A stretch of DNA of 64,000 bases from Enterobacteriaceae bacterium RIT714 (GCA_009668015.1 WJYB01000016.1:18236-82235), one strand, 5' to 3'. Counted from the first letter of the stretch, positions 1-9,883 are shown. Notes: generated from the letters alone by a model not told the origin. Translations and numbers: made by a program.

Positions 1-176
1 GTGACGGCGACCAGCTTCAGCTTGAGGATCGCAAAGTCGTCGTCGGACAAGTCACCGCTCAGGGAATCATTATCACCGGGGGGCTTAAGGCTGGCGATCG
101 CGTCGTGGCGGCGGGCGTGGGCGAATTACACGCCGGGCAGCAGGTTCGCATCTGGACGCGTGAGCGAGGTCTGTAA
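1..176 (+). CDS. RND efflux periplasmic adaptor, C-terminal fragment
   Basis: This is the last 57 codons or so of a gene that starts before the window. It reads in the frame of base 3 and ends with TAA at 174-176. The visible residues (VTAQGIIITGGLKAGDRVV, then HAGQQVRIW) are typical of the membrane-proximal end of membrane fusion proteins that link an RND pump to an outer-membrane channel. The stop overlaps the start of the permease gene by one base (TAATG), so the two are translationally coupled as in most adaptor-pump operons. Only the C-terminus is present, so the substrate cannot be judged. Confidence 0.8.
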   Translation, partial: DGDQLQLEDRKVVVGQVTAQGIIITGGLKAGDRVVAAGVGELHAGQQVRIWTRERGL

Positions 177-3100
177 TGGATATCTCCCGCCAGTTTATCA
201 ACAACCCTATCCGCGTCTGGCTGACCATTCTTCTGCTGGGCGTCGGCGGCATTTTCGCCCTCCTGAATATCGGGCGGCTCGAAGATCCGGCCTTTACCAT
301 TAAAACCGCCGTGATTATCACCCACTACCCCGGAGCCTCGGCTCAGCAGGTGGAAGAGGAGGTCACGCTTCCGGTCGAAAATGCGCTACAGCAGTTGCCC
401 TATCTCGACAACGTCAGCTCTATCTCATCAAATGGCCTGTCACAAATTACCGTTAATATCGCCTCGCGCTATCACTCAGACGACCTGCCGCAAATCTGGG
501 ATGAGCTGCGTCGTCGGGTCGATGATGCTTCCCGCCAGTTTCCGCCGGGCGTCGTGACGCCGTTCGTTAATGACGATTTTGGTGATGTATTTGGTTTCTT
601 CTTTGCAATCTCCGGCAATGATTTTACCAACCCCGAACTCGCCCGGTACGCGGAGCAACTGCGCCGCGAGCTGGTGCTCATCCCGGGCGTGGGTAAAGTC
701 GCCATTGGGGGAGCGATACCGCAGCAGATTAATATTGATATTTCGCTGCCCAAAATGGCCGCACGCGGTATTACGCTGACACAACTCTCCGCCCTGCTGA
801 GCCGCGTGAATGTGGTATCAAACGCCGGGGAGATCGCCTCCGGCACCGAGTCGATTCGTCTGCATCCAACGGGGGAATTTGACAATATTGATGAACTGGG
901 CGATCTGATTATCACCCCTCACGGCGCGGCGGCAACCACGCGACTGCGTGATATCGCCACCCTGTCCCGCGGGCTGACTGAATCGCCTTCAGGCATCTAT
1001 CACGCCAATGGTCGCCAGGCCGTGACGATGGGGGTGTCGTTTATTCCCGGCGTCAATGTCATTGATGTCGGGCGCGCCTTAGAGGCGAAATTGCAGCAGA
1101 TGTCGGCGGAAAAACCGGCCGGTATTCAGATAACGCTGTTTTACGATCAGGCTGCCGAGGTGGGTCAGTCGGTTAATGGCTTCATTATCAATTTCCTGAT
1201 GGCGCTGGCGATTGTGATCGGCGTCCTGCTGATTTTTATGGGTATCCGCAGCGGGATCATTATCGCCTTATCACTGGCGCTGAATGTGTTAGGCACGCTC
1301 CTTATCATGTACCTGTGGGGGATTGAACTTCAGCGTATTTCGCTGGGAGCATTAATCATCGCGCTCAGTATGCTGGTGGATAACGCGATTGTGATCGTCG
1401 AAGGGGTGCTGATCGCCAGACAGCGCGGCTCAACGATGATGACGGCTATTAACTATGTGATTTCACGCTCGGCGCTGCCGCTGCTGGGCGCAACGGTTAT
1501 CGCAATCCTCGCCTTTGCCCCCATCGGCCTTTCTCAGGACTCGACCGGCGAATACTGTAAATCACTGTTCCAGGTTCTATTGATTTCGCTGCTGTTGAGC
1601 TGGTTTTCTGCACTCACCCTTACCCCGGTGATGATTAAATGGTGGTTGTTTAAGGGGCAAAAAACAGCCGAAGCGCCTGCGGATATCGATCCCTATGACA
1701 AACCCTTCTATCGAATCTATCAGTGCATTCTGAACGCTATTCTGCTGCGTAAAACAATCACTCTGACGCTGATGGTCGCTCTGCTGGCGGCGGCAGTCTG
1801 GGGATTCGGTTCGGTACGGCAAAACTTTTTCCCCTCCTCAAACACGCCTATTTTCTTTGTCGACCTGTGGTTACCTTACGGCACGGATATTAGCCAAACC
1901 GAAAAAATGACCCGCGAAATTGAAAAAACCATTAATGGCCAGCCCGGCGTCGTCACCACGGTGTCCACGATTGGCCAGGGGAGCATGCGGTTTATTCTGA
2001 CCTACAGCGGTCAGAGGCAATACAGTAACTATGCGCAAATCATGGTACGTATGGACGATCAGCGTAATATTGCCGCACTCACGCGCCACGTCGATGATTA
2101 TATCGCCCGCCACTTTCCACAGATTAACGCCAGTACCAAACGGGTGATGTTTGGTCCTTCCGGCGACAGTGCTATTGAAGTCCGTATCAAGGGCCCGGAT
2201 CCTGACCAGTTACGGCTCATTGCCAGTCAGGTTGACGATATTCTTACCCGGGATCCGGCGACGGACAGCGTAAGAAATGACTGGCAGAACCGCAGCAAAG
2301 TGATACGTCCACAATATTCTCCGTCGCTGGGCAGAGAGCTGGGGGTGGATAAACAAGATATTGATAATGCGCTGGAGATGAATTTTTCCGGCAGTCGGGT
2401 TGGGTTATACCGCGAAGGGTCGGATCTCCTGCCCATCGTCGTCAGACCGCCTGAAAGCGAACGACAGGATGCCAACCATCTCAATAACGTGCTGGTATGG
2501 AGCCAAAACCGCCAGCAGTACGTCCCGTTAAGCAACGTGGTGAGCGATTTCACGCTGGAATGGGAAGATCCCCTGATCCTGCGCCGGGACCGTAGCCGGG
2601 TGCTGACGGTTCAGACCGATCCCGATCCGTTGAGCCAGCAAACCTCAGGCGATATACTGGCGCGTGTTAAACCGCAAATTGATGCCCTGGCCCTGCCTCA
2701 TGGTTATCGTATTGAATGGGGGGGCGATGCAGAAAGTTCCAGTGAAGCGCAGCAAGGTGTTTTTTCAACCCTTCCGATCGGTTATCTCGTGATGTTTATT
2801 ATTACCATTCTGATGTTTAGCTCGCTAAAAAATGCGGTTGCGATCTGGCTGACGGTCCCCCTGGCCTTAATCGGCGTCACACCCGGCTTTTTGCTGACCG
2901 GGATCCCGTTCGGCTTTATGGCACTGATTGGGCTACTGAGCCTGAGCGGCATGCTTATCCGTAACGGGATCGTACTGGTCGAAGAAATTGAACAACAGAA
3001 ACAGCATAAAGAACAGCATCAGGCCATTGTCGATGCGGCAACGTCTCGTCTGCGCCCTATTTTGTTGACCGCCTTTACCACCGTGCTTGGCCTGGCGCCC

Positions 3101-3238
3101 CTGCTGCGCGATGTGTTCTTCCAGAGCATGGCGGTGGTGATCATGTTTGGGCTTGGCTTTGCCACCCTCCTGACTCTGCTGGTGCTTCCCGTCATTTATG
3201 CCTGTTTCCACCGTACGCAGAGGATAGAGTCGCAATGA
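176..3238 (+). CDS. RND family efflux permease (HAE1-type)
   Basis: This 1020-residue inner-membrane protein has the size and twofold layout of a proton-driven RND multidrug transporter. An N-terminal membrane helix (about residues 13-32) precedes a large periplasmic loop, a bundle of helices from about 330, a second periplasmic loop, and a final helix bundle from about 860. The TM4 motif LVDNAIVIVEG (about 399-410) carries one acidic residue where AcrB-like pumps have two, as in several RND branches outside the AcrB core. It follows its adaptor with a one-base overlap and overlaps the next gene by four bases (ATGA), giving a three-gene operon. The family is clear. The transported compound is unknown. 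Confidence 0.9.
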   Translation: MDISRQFINNPIRVWLTILLLGVGGIFALLNIGRLEDPAFTIKTAVIITHYPGASAQQVEEEVTLPVENALQQLPYLDNVSSISSNGLSQITVNIASRYHSDDLPQIWDELRRRVDDASRQFPPGVVTPFVNDDFGDVFGFFFAISGNDFTNPELARYAEQLRRELVLIPGVGKVAIGGAIPQQINIDISLPKMAARGITLTQLSALLSRVNVVSNAGEIASGTESIRLHPTGEFDNIDELGDLIITPHGAAATTRLRDIATLSRGLTESPSGIYHANGRQAVTMGVSFIPGVNVIDVGRALEAKLQQMSAEKPAGIQITLFYDQAAEVGQSVNGFIINFLMALAIVIGVLLIFMGIRSGIIIALSLALNVLGTLLIMYLWGIELQRISLGALIIALSMLVDNAIVIVEGVLIARQRGSTMMTAINYVISRSALPLLGATVIAILAFAPIGLSQDSTGEYCKSLFQVLLISLLLSWFSALTLTPVMIKWWLFKGQKTAEAPADIDPYDKPFYRIYQCILNAILLRKTITLTLMVALLAAAVWGFGSVRQNFFPSSNTPIFFVDLWLPYGTDISQTEKMTREIEKTINGQPGVVTTVSTIGQGSMRFILTYSGQRQYSNYAQIMVRMDDQRNIAALTRHVDDYIARHFPQINASTKRVMFGPSGDSAIEVRIKGPDPDQLRLIASQVDDILTRDPATDSVRNDWQNRSKVIRPQYSPSLGRELGVDKQDIDNALEMNFSGSRVGLYREGSDLLPIVVRPPESERQDANHLNNVLVWSQNRQQYVPLSNVVSDFTLEWEDPLILRRDRSRVLTVQTDPDPLSQQTSGDILARVKPQIDALALPHGYRIEWGGDAESSSEAQQGVFSTLPIGYLVMFIITILMFSSLKNAVAIWLTVPLALIGVTPGFLLTGIPFGFMALIGLLSLSGMLIRNGIVLVEEIEQQKQHKEQHQAIVDAATSRLRPILLTAFTTVLGLAPLLRDVFFQSMAVVIMFGLGFATLLTLLVLPVIYACFHRTQRIESQ

Positions 3239-4200
3239 ATCCGACGGGATTGAATATTATTAAAACGCTGGGATGCATGACGGCGGTAACATTTTTCACT
3301 ATCTACAACACCTGGGATCGTTACGATTACGATTATCACTGGATCCTCGGTTTTCTGACCTTTATTTCGACTATCGCCACCCCGCTGTTTTTCGTGGTTG
3401 CCGGTTATCTGGATGCGCAATCGCGGCATAGCGTTCGCTGGCAAATGAATAAGATAAAGGGCGTAGTGGTGGTATTTCTGTTCTGGATGACGGTCTATTA
3501 TCTCTGGGAGCCCTATCAGCGCGGCTATTTAATCCAGCCGTGGTTCGTCTTTACCTTTATCGTGATTTATACCTTCCACCCCCTCATCGAATGGTTGAAC
3601 CAGCGGCGTAAACGCTTTTGCGGCGTTATTGCCGCCCTACTGCTTTTTTCCTACGGTTACGATTTGCTGGCAGCGCTGTGGCCCGAGAAGCATCTGCTCT
3701 CCCTGGCGCCGCAATACCGTCTCTGGACCTGGCTGCTGTTCTATTTGACCGGCCAACTCTTCTTCGACCCGCTGATTTCGGCCTGGATCAGTAAAGCGAA
3801 GGTGGTGAAAGCCGCGGTCGCGGCCATTCCGGTAATTTATCTGTTTACCTGGTTTTATGAGCAGCACTTCTTTTTTGCGCTATTTAAGGCTGACCGAAAT
3901 GCGTTCATTCTCACCGGCTCACAAATATATATTCTGATCGTGGCGCTGGTGATTGCCGCCAACGGTGTGCGTTTTCGCCGGAATATCGAATTGAAAGAGG
4001 CGATATTAGCCGCCGTGAGTAAGACGATGACCGGCGTATACATCCTGCATTATTCGGTTTTTCATCTTCTCACGGCGCTGATTCCGGTGACGTCCCTCAC
4101 CACCAAATTGCTGCTGATTGCATTGACGTTTGTCGCTTCAGTTTTGATTTCTATGCTGGCGCTGTCGCACTCTGTCGCCAAAAAAATCATCACCCTCTGA
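3235..4200 (+). CDS. Membrane acyltransferase, acyltransferase-3-like
   Basis: The 321-residue product is almost entirely hydrophobic, with about ten predicted membrane segments. It begins with a short N-terminal stretch containing the pattern LGCMTAVTFFTIYNTWDRY. Overall it resembles the acyltransferase 3/OpgC-type family, which O-acylates lipids or glycans at the inner membrane, but the usual early catalytic His is not evident here, so activity is uncertain. The start ATG overlaps the permease stop (ATGA), so it belongs to the same operon. A membrane acyltransferase beside an RND pump and facing the lipid A acyltransferase pagP suggests a role in envelope modification; that is inference from position. 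Confidence 0.65.
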   Translation: MNPTGLNIIKTLGCMTAVTFFTIYNTWDRYDYDYHWILGFLTFISTIATPLFFVVAGYLDAQSRHSVRWQMNKIKGVVVVFLFWMTVYYLWEPYQRGYLIQPWFVFTFIVIYTFHPLIEWLNQRRKRFCGVIAALLLFSYGYDLLAALWPEKHLLSLAPQYRLWTWLLFYLTGQLFFDPLISAWISKAKVVKAAVAAIPVIYLFTWFYEQHFFFALFKADRNAFILTGSQIYILIVALVIAANGVRFRRNIELKEAILAAVSKTMTGVYILHYSVFHLLTALIPVTSLTTKLLLIALTFVASVLISMLALSHSVAKKIITL

Positions 4201-4206
4201 CGGTGA

Positions 4207-4782
4207 CTAAAACCCGTAGCGCAGCCAGGCAAACAGCACGTTACCGTTGTTGTAGGTTCCAGGAATCCAGGTGAACTGGACGTTGAGACGTTTATACCCC
4301 GCCGAGAAGAGCGGCAAAATAATGGGCAGCGGAACGTAGTTAGCAAAATCCTTTCGCGCGGTGACCCCTGCCGTCAGGCCGAGTCCCAGACGGAAATCAC
4401 GGGCATTATCGAGATACCAGCCCTTCTCCCACCCGTAACCTGCAATAGGTTGCCATTCGTTATGCGAATCTTTAAACATCATGGCGTAAAGCGCACTCCA
4501 GTTGCCCTCTTCGTTATAACGGGAGATGCCAAAGCCGCCGCCCCAGGGCATTTCGTTGTAATGATCCGTTTTCTCTTTGTCGTACATAAAGCGCGCATGC
4601 CAGCTCAAAAACGGCAGGTAAAGATCGTAATTTTGTGGCGCGTTCCACGTCCCGGAGATATCGGTGGTCAGTTCGCCCCACCAGCGAGTGATCCGCTGCT
4701 CTCCATACACGCCGGGTTCGGCATGCAGGGGAAGCGCCAGCCACGCCATAACAATGAGTAAAGCAATCCGCAGTTGTTGCAT
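4207..4782 (-). CDS. pagP: Lipid A palmitoyltransferase PagP
   Basis: PagP is an outer-membrane eight-strand beta-barrel enzyme that moves a palmitate from phospholipid to lipid A. The protein keeps the family core almost intact: [13 protein letters not shown] contains the catalytic His, KDS (in [10 protein letters not shown]) the catalytic Asp-Ser pair, and [10 protein letters not shown] lies near the C-terminus, which ends in a barrel-type aromatic residue (F). I chose the ATG at 4782 because it gives a 191-residue protein with a clean signal peptide ending ALPLHA and a good ribosome site (GGAGG) upstream. An in-frame start further out at 4896 would add an unlikely 38 residues. It converges on the acyltransferase gene, with only six bases between the stops. 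Confidence 0.93.
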   Translation of the reverse strand: MQQLRIALLIVMAWLALPLHAEPGVYGEQRITRWWGELTTDISGTWNAPQNYDLYLPFLSWHARFMYDKEKTDHYNEMPWGGGFGISRYNEEGNWSALYAMMFKDSHNEWQPIAGYGWEKGWYLDNARDFRLGLGLTAGVTARKDFANYVPLPIILPLFSAGYKRLNVQFTWIPGTYNNGNVLFAWLRYGF

Positions 4783-5038
4783 CGTGAAATCCTCCGCCTT
4801 CGCATTCTGCGATAAGTAATACTGTAAACCATCCGCTGGTTGTCGGCGGAAAGCTGAAGAGAATACCGCGCGATATCTCATTCCCACGATCGGCAATTTT
4901 TACCGCGCCGACAAAATAAAATCGTTTTCTCCTGCCGCCTGTCGGGGTAGTCTCATTCTTGTCGTCAATATGACGGTGCTATGTGAGTAACCTTTTTCAA
5001 ATTCTAATAATTAAAAATTGGTACAGACAGGACTACAA

Positions 5039-6352
5039 ATGGACTCCACCCTCATCTCCGAACGCACCACCGGGGAGATCCCTTCTCTTCATCGCGCACG
5101 ACGCGCGGCCCTGGGTAGTTTTGCGGGCGCCGTTGTCGACTGGTATGACTTTTTGCTCTACGGGATCACCGCCGCGCTGGTATTTAATCGCGAATTTTTC
5201 CCTCAGATTAGCCCCGCAATGGGCACGCTGGCGGCCTTTGCGACCTTTGGCGTCGGCTTCCTGTTTCGTCCGCTGGGCGGCATTATCTTTGGCCATTTCG
5301 GCGATAAGCTTGGCCGCAAACGGATGTTAATGCTCACCGTATGGATGATGGGGATCGCCACCGCACTTATCGGAATTTTACCCTCGTTCGCCACTATTGG
5401 CTGGTGGGCGCCGGTCTTGCTGGTAACGCTTCGCGCCATTCAGGGGTTTGCCGTTGGCGGAGAATGGGGCGGCGCGGCGTTGCTGTCCGTTGAAAGCGCC
5501 CCGAAAAATAAAAAAGCGTTCTACAGTAGCGGCGTGCAGGTGGGTTACGGCGTTGGCCTGTTACTCTCCACCGGGCTGGTATCGCTGATTAGCCAACTGA
5601 CGACCGACGAGCAGTTCCTGAGCTGGGGCTGGCGTATTCCGTTTCTGTTCAGCATCGTGCTGGTTCTGGCCGCGCTGTGGGTGCGAAACGGGATGGAAGA
5701 GTCCACCGAATTTGAACAGCAGCAGCAAGAAAAGCCGCAGGCAAAAAGACGTCTGCCGGTGATGGAAGCGTTGGTTCGCCATCCCGGCGCATTTCTGAAA
5801 ATTATCGGCCTGCGCCTGTGCGAGCTGCTGACTATGTATATCGTCACCGCCTTCGCCCTGAATTATTCCACCCAGAACCTCGGCCTGCCGCGTGAGCTTT
5901 TTCTGAATATTGGCCTGCTGGTCGGCGGAATAAGCTGTCTGACCATCCCGTGTTTTGCCTGGCTGGCCGATCGCTTTGGCCGCCGCCGCATCTACATCAC
6001 CGGAGCGCTCATCGGTACGCTGAGCGCCTGGCCGTTCTTTATGGCCCTTGAGGCCCAGTCGATCGTCTGGATTGTTTTCTTCGCCATCATGCTGGCAAAT
6101 ATCGCCCATGACATGGTGGTCTGCGTTCAACAGCCCATGTTTACCGGTATGTTTGGGGCCAGCTATCGCTATAGCGGTGCAGGCGTTGGCTACCAGGTGG
6201 CAAGCGTAGTGGGCGGTGGATTTACCCCGTTTATTGCCGCAGCGTTAGTCACCCTCTCCGGCGGAGACTGGCATAGCGTGGCGATTTATCTGCTGGCGGG
6301 CTGCCTGATCTCGGCGGCGACGGCGCTGCTGATGAAAGACACACAGGCCTGA
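5039..6352 (+). CDS. shiA: Shikimate transporter ShiA (MFS)
   Basis: ShiA is a proton-coupled inner-membrane importer of shikimate in the metabolite:H+ symporter branch of the major facilitator superfamily. The protein matches E. coli ShiA closely along its whole length, including the opening MDSTLIS, the DWYDFLLYG segment of TM1, GDKLGRKRMLMLTVW in the first cytoplasmic loop and ADRFGRRR in the second half. The ATG at 5039 reproduces the known N-terminus (437 residues) and has AGGA seven bases ahead. An in-frame ATG at 5018 is less likely. It is divergent from pagP and followed by amn in the E. coli order. Confidence 0.95.
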   Translation: MDSTLISERTTGEIPSLHRARRAALGSFAGAVVDWYDFLLYGITAALVFNREFFPQISPAMGTLAAFATFGVGFLFRPLGGIIFGHFGDKLGRKRMLMLTVWMMGIATALIGILPSFATIGWWAPVLLVTLRAIQGFAVGGEWGGAALLSVESAPKNKKAFYSSGVQVGYGVGLLLSTGLVSLISQLTTDEQFLSWGWRIPFLFSIVLVLAALWVRNGMEESTEFEQQQQEKPQAKRRLPVMEALVRHPGAFLKIIGLRLCELLTMYIVTAFALNYSTQNLGLPRELFLNIGLLVGGISCLTIPCFAWLADRFGRRRIYITGALIGTLSAWPFFMALEAQSIVWIVFFAIMLANIAHDMVVCVQQPMFTGMFGASYRYSGAGVGYQVASVVGGGFTPFIAAALVTLSGGDWHSVAIYLLAGCLISAATALLMKDTQA

Positions 6353-6427
6353 TGTCCTGACTTTTTTTTTACATATGTGTGACATACTATCGAGTGAGTC
6401 GCACATCTGTGGATCAAGGAGACAGAC

Positions 6428-7882
6428 ATGAATAATAAGGGTTCCAGCCTGACACCGGCTCAGGCACTGGACAAACTCGAGGCGCTATACGAACAATCCG
6501 TTACGGCCCTGCGCAGCGCCATTAGCGAGTATATTGAGAACGGGACACTTCCCGATGAAAAGGCCCGATTCGACGGCCTTTTTGTTTATCCCTCGCTTTC
6601 GGTGACGTGGGACGGTGGGACGACCAATACGCCAAAAACCCGCGCCTATGCCCGTTTCACCCATTCAGGATGTTACTCCACCACCATCACCCGCCCTTCT
6701 CTGTTTCGCCCTTATCTTGAAGAACAACTGACGCTGCTTTATCAGGATTATGACGCGCACATCGCCGTTGAGCCGTCGATGCATGAGATCCCTTATCCTT
6801 ACGTTATTGATGGCTCGGCGTTGACTCTCGACCGCTCCATGAGCGCTGGTTTGACGCGCCACTTCCCGACCACCGAGCTCTCGCAGATTGGCGATGAAAC
6901 GGCGGATGGTATTTACCATCCCGCCGAGTTTTCTCCGCTGTCGCACTTTGATGCGCGTCGCGTTGATTTCTCGCTGGCCCGTCTGCGTCACTACACCGGG
7001 ACACCGGCTGAACATTTCCAGCCCTTTGTTCTGTTCACCAACTATACCCGCTATGTTGACGAGTTTGTCCGCTGGGGCTGCAGCCAGATCCTGGATCCGG
7101 ATAGTCCGTATGTGGCGCTCTCCTGCGCGGGAGGGATCTGGATCACCGCCGAGACCGAAGCGCCTGAAATGGCTATTTCCGACCTGGCCTGGAAAAAACA
7201 TCAGATGCCGGCCTGGCACCTGATCACCGCCGACGGCCAGGGGATCACCCTGATTAACATTGGCGTTGGCCCGTCGAATGCGAAAACGATATGCGACCAT
7301 CTTGCGGTGCTGCGCCCGGACGTGTGGTTAATGATCGGCCACTGCGGCGGCCTGCGTGAAAGCCAGCTGATTGGCGACTACGTGCTGGCGCATGCCTACC
7401 TGCGTGACGACCACGTTCTTGATGCGGTTTTACCTCCGGACATCCCGATTCCAAGCATCGCCGAAGTACAGCGCGCGCTGTATGACGCCACAAAAGAGGT
7501 GAGCGGCATGCCGGGTGAAGAGGTTAAACAGCGCCTGCGCACCGGTACGGTCGTGACCACGGACGACCGTAACTGGGAGCTGCGCTACTCCGCCTCGGCC
7601 CTGCGCTTTAACTTAAGCCGCGCGGTGGCTATTGATATGGAAAGTGCCACCATCGCCGCTCAGGGCTATCGCTTCCGCGTCCCTTACGGCACTTTGCTGT
7701 GCGTCTCCGATAAGCCGCTTCATGGCGAAATTAAACTGCCGGGTCAGGCCAACCGTTTTTACGAGGGCGCGATTTCCGAGCATCTGCAAATTGGCATTCG
7801 CGCGATTGATCGTCTGCGCGCCGAGGGCGACAAGCTGCATTCACGCAAATTGCGTACCTTCAACGAGCCGCCGTTCCGCTAA
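6428..7882 (+). CDS. amn: AMP nucleosidase
   Basis: Amn splits AMP into adenine and ribose 5-phosphate in the cytoplasm. The 484-residue product equals the E. coli length. It has the AMP-nucleosidase N-terminal domain (about 1-190) and a nucleoside-phosphorylase-like catalytic domain with NIGVGPSNAKTICDHL, GHCGGLRES and DMESATIAAQGYRF (about 280-430). A strong ribosome site (AAGGAG) lies just upstream of the ATG. In E. coli amn is under phosphate (PhoB) control. The upstream segment 6360-6420 contains ATGTGTGACATACT, but I could not identify a convincing Pho box by eye. Confidence 0.97.
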   Translation: MNNKGSSLTPAQALDKLEALYEQSVTALRSAISEYIENGTLPDEKARFDGLFVYPSLSVTWDGGTTNTPKTRAYARFTHSGCYSTTITRPSLFRPYLEEQLTLLYQDYDAHIAVEPSMHEIPYPYVIDGSALTLDRSMSAGLTRHFPTTELSQIGDETADGIYHPAEFSPLSHFDARRVDFSLARLRHYTGTPAEHFQPFVLFTNYTRYVDEFVRWGCSQILDPDSPYVALSCAGGIWITAETEAPEMAISDLAWKKHQMPAWHLITADGQGITLINIGVGPSNAKTICDHLAVLRPDVWLMIGHCGGLRESQLIGDYVLAHAYLRDDHVLDAVLPPDIPIPSIAEVQRALYDATKEVSGMPGEEVKQRLRTGTVVTTDDRNWELRYSASALRFNLSRAVAIDMESATIAAQGYRFRVPYGTLLCVSDKPLHGEIKLPGQANRFYEGAISEHLQIGIRAIDRLRAEGDKLHSRKLRTFNEPPFR

Positions 7883-7900
7883 AAATAAAAGGGAAAAACC

Positions 7901-9676
7901 ATGGAAACCCCATCACCGCTCTCTGCGCTTCGCCAGTGGCTACAGGAAAATCACCTCGACGGCATGATCGTGCCGCGCACCGATGCGTGGCAAAGCGAAT
8001 ACTGTGCACCGTACGATAATAAGCTGGCCTGGCTGACCGGTTTTGACGGCTCTGCGGGGCTGGCGCTGGTGTTAAAGGATCGCGCGCTGTTGTTCGTCGA
8101 TGGCCGTTATCAGGTGCAGGCCCGCATGCAGGTCAATATGGATGATTTTGAGATCCATCATCTGCACAATGAACCGCTGGCAGAGTGGCTCGCAAGCCAC
8201 CTGGACACCAACAGCCGCATTGCGTTTGATGCCCTGCTGATGACGCGCACGGAATATCAGCAGCTCTCCACTACGCCCGTTGAATTCGTTCCCCTTAAAG
8301 TTTCCCCTTTCGACACGCTGTGGACAGACCGTCCCGCAGCCCCTGCCGGGCTGATTCGTGAGATGCCCGTGGAGGTGAGTGGCGAGAGCAGCGCCCATAA
8401 ACGCCAGCGCGTGGCTGAGATGCTGGCCGCAGAAGGCGCAGATTATCTGGCTGTAACCCTGCCGGATAATATCGCCTGGCTGCTCAATGTGCGCGGTTCA
8501 GACATTCCGACAAGCCCGGTTCCGCTCTCTTTTGCGTTGCTGAGCCGTCAGGGTGAGCTGGAGTGGTTTGTTAACGGCGATAAACTCCGCGAACTGCCCG
8601 CCTCCGCTCTGGAAAGGCTGGTGATCTCTCCTGAGGACGATTTTGTGCGACGCTGCCAGCAGCGGAGTGAAGGCAAACGCGTCTGGGTGGATGCCGACTC
8701 AGCGCCGGTCGCGCTGCACTTTGCTATCGAGCCGCAGGGCGAAATCATCTGGAAGGCCGACCCCATTACCCTGCTGAAGGCGCATAAAAACGCCGTCGAG
8801 CTGGCTGGATATCGTGAGAGCCATCATTATGACGGCGCTGCCTGGGTTAATTTTCTCGCCTGGCTGTCGCATGAGGTTCCCCAGCGCGAAGCGGCCGGCC
8901 AGCCGCTGACGGAGCTGGAAGCTCAGGCGCAGCAGCTCATTTTCCGCCAGCAACAGCCTGGGTTTATCGAGCAGAGCTTTGACACCATTTCTGCCGCCGC
9001 CAGTAATGCGGCGATGTGCCATTACCACTCAAGCGAAGCCACGAACAGGGCGTTGACCAGCGCTCACTTTTATCTGAATGATTCTGGTGGCCAGTATCAC
9101 AACGGAACCACCGATGCGACCCGAACCCTGGCATACGGCAAGCTGGATGCGCAGCAGCGGTTGCACTACACCGCCGTGCTGAAAGGCTTTTTAGCCCTGA
9201 TCACACTGCAATTCCCGTCTGGCAGCCAGGGGCATCAGCTGGATGCGTTTGCCCGCCGTCCGCTGTGGGAGCTGGGGCTGGATTACGATCACGGGACAGG
9301 CCATGGCGTCGGCCATCAGTTGCTGATCCACGAAAATCCGCATCGCATCGCGAAGAAGGTGAACCCATGGCCTCTGGTGGCGGGAAACATCATTACGATC
9401 GAGCCGGGCTATTATCAGGCACAGAGCCACGGTATTCGCATTGAAAATCAGGTGGAAATTGTGGATAGCCAGCCTGGGTTCTGCAAATTTGCTTCGCTGA
9501 CCCTGATCCCGATTGATTTAAGTCAGGTAGAAATGCAGTTGCTGAGCGATCGGGAAAAACAGTGGCTGGACGATTATCATCAGCAGGTGAGAGAAGCCCT
9601 GTCGCCACTGGTGAGCAGCGACGCGCGGCCCTGGCTGTTTGCAGCCACCGCCCCGATTCGGGTGCAGGCAGGATAA
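7901..9676 (+). CDS. Aminopeptidase P family protein (M24B)
   Basis: This is a 591-residue metallopeptidase of the Xaa-Pro aminopeptidase family, which removes an N-terminal residue preceding proline. Two creatinase-like N-terminal domains (about 1-300) precede a pita-bread catalytic domain. The dinuclear metal ligands are visible: two Asp in LNDSGG and TTDATRT (about 393-405), His in GTGHGVGH (about 465-472), and Glu in IEPGYY (about 500) and GIRIENQ (about 513). The length and extra C-terminal region resemble the long eukaryotic-like XPNPEP1 form rather than the 441-residue PepP of E. coli. It begins 18 bases after amn and is probably cotranscribed with it. Confidence 0.88.
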   Translation: METPSPLSALRQWLQENHLDGMIVPRTDAWQSEYCAPYDNKLAWLTGFDGSAGLALVLKDRALLFVDGRYQVQARMQVNMDDFEIHHLHNEPLAEWLASHLDTNSRIAFDALLMTRTEYQQLSTTPVEFVPLKVSPFDTLWTDRPAAPAGLIREMPVEVSGESSAHKRQRVAEMLAAEGADYLAVTLPDNIAWLLNVRGSDIPTSPVPLSFALLSRQGELEWFVNGDKLRELPASALERLVISPEDDFVRRCQQRSEGKRVWVDADSAPVALHFAIEPQGEIIWKADPITLLKAHKNAVELAGYRESHHYDGAAWVNFLAWLSHEVPQREAAGQPLTELEAQAQQLIFRQQQPGFIEQSFDTISAAASNAAMCHYHSSEATNRALTSAHFYLNDSGGQYHNGTTDATRTLAYGKLDAQQRLHYTAVLKGFLALITLQFPSGSQGHQLDAFARRPLWELGLDYDHGTGHGVGHQLLIHENPHRIAKKVNPWPLVAGNIITIEPGYYQAQSHGIRIENQVEIVDSQPGFCKFASLTLIPIDLSQVEMQLLSDREKQWLDDYHQQVREALSPLVSSDARPWLFAATAPIRVQAG

Positions 9677-9728
9677 AATACACATGCCGGGGAACTCGCC
9701 CGGCTTTTCACCTGACGCAGAAAAGCAA

Positions 9729-9756
9729 AAAGCCTGCTTTAAAAGCAGGCTTTTCA
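9729..9756. terminator. Bidirectional terminator between the peptidase gene and tRNA-Asn
   Basis: A perfect hairpin (AAAGCCTGCTTT / AAAGCAGGCTTT) with flanking A and T runs lies between the convergent peptidase gene and the minus-strand tRNA-Asn. It can stop transcription from both sides. The same AAGCCTGCTT stem recurs at 33591, beyond the right end of the island. Confidence 0.85.
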
Positions 9757-9840
9757 AATTTGGCTCCTCTGACTGGACTCGAACCAGTGACATACGGATT
9801 AACAGTCCGCCGTTCTACCGACTGAACTACAGAGGAATCG
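9757..9840. repeat. 84-bp inverted repeat, left arm (tRNA-Asn)
   Basis: These 84 bases are the exact reverse complement of 11587-11670. The repeat is made of the tRNA-Asn gene plus four flanking bases on each side. The two arms enclose yeeO and could support inversion of the roughly 1.75 kb between them. Confidence 0.9.
9761..9836 (-). tRNA. asnW: tRNA-Asn (GTT)
   Basis: The 76-base gene reads on the minus strand from TCCTCTGTAG to AGAGGAGCCA with CCA encoded. Its anticodon is GTT, the T arm is GGTTCGAGTCC, and the acceptor stem is perfect. The sequence is the same as the second copy at 11591. By position next to yeeO it corresponds to asnW of E. coli. It is an intact site with no element inserted here. 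Confidence 0.97.
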
Positions 9841-9854
9841 TGTGAACGGGGCGC

Positions 9855-9883
9855 ATATTATCGACGCCACCCGCCGTTGTCAA
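9855..9883 (-). promoter_or_regulatory. tRNA-Asn promoter
   Basis: Reading on the minus strand, TTGACA at 9883-9878 is followed after 17 bases by TAATAT at 9860-9855. A GC-rich discriminator (GCGCCCC) follows, as expected for a stringently controlled stable-RNA promoter. Confidence 0.85.

Noticed and set aside
4783..4896. N-terminal extension of pagP to an ATG at 4896
   Set aside because: It would bury the signal peptide inside the protein; the ATG at 4782 has a good ribosome site and gives a normal PagP.
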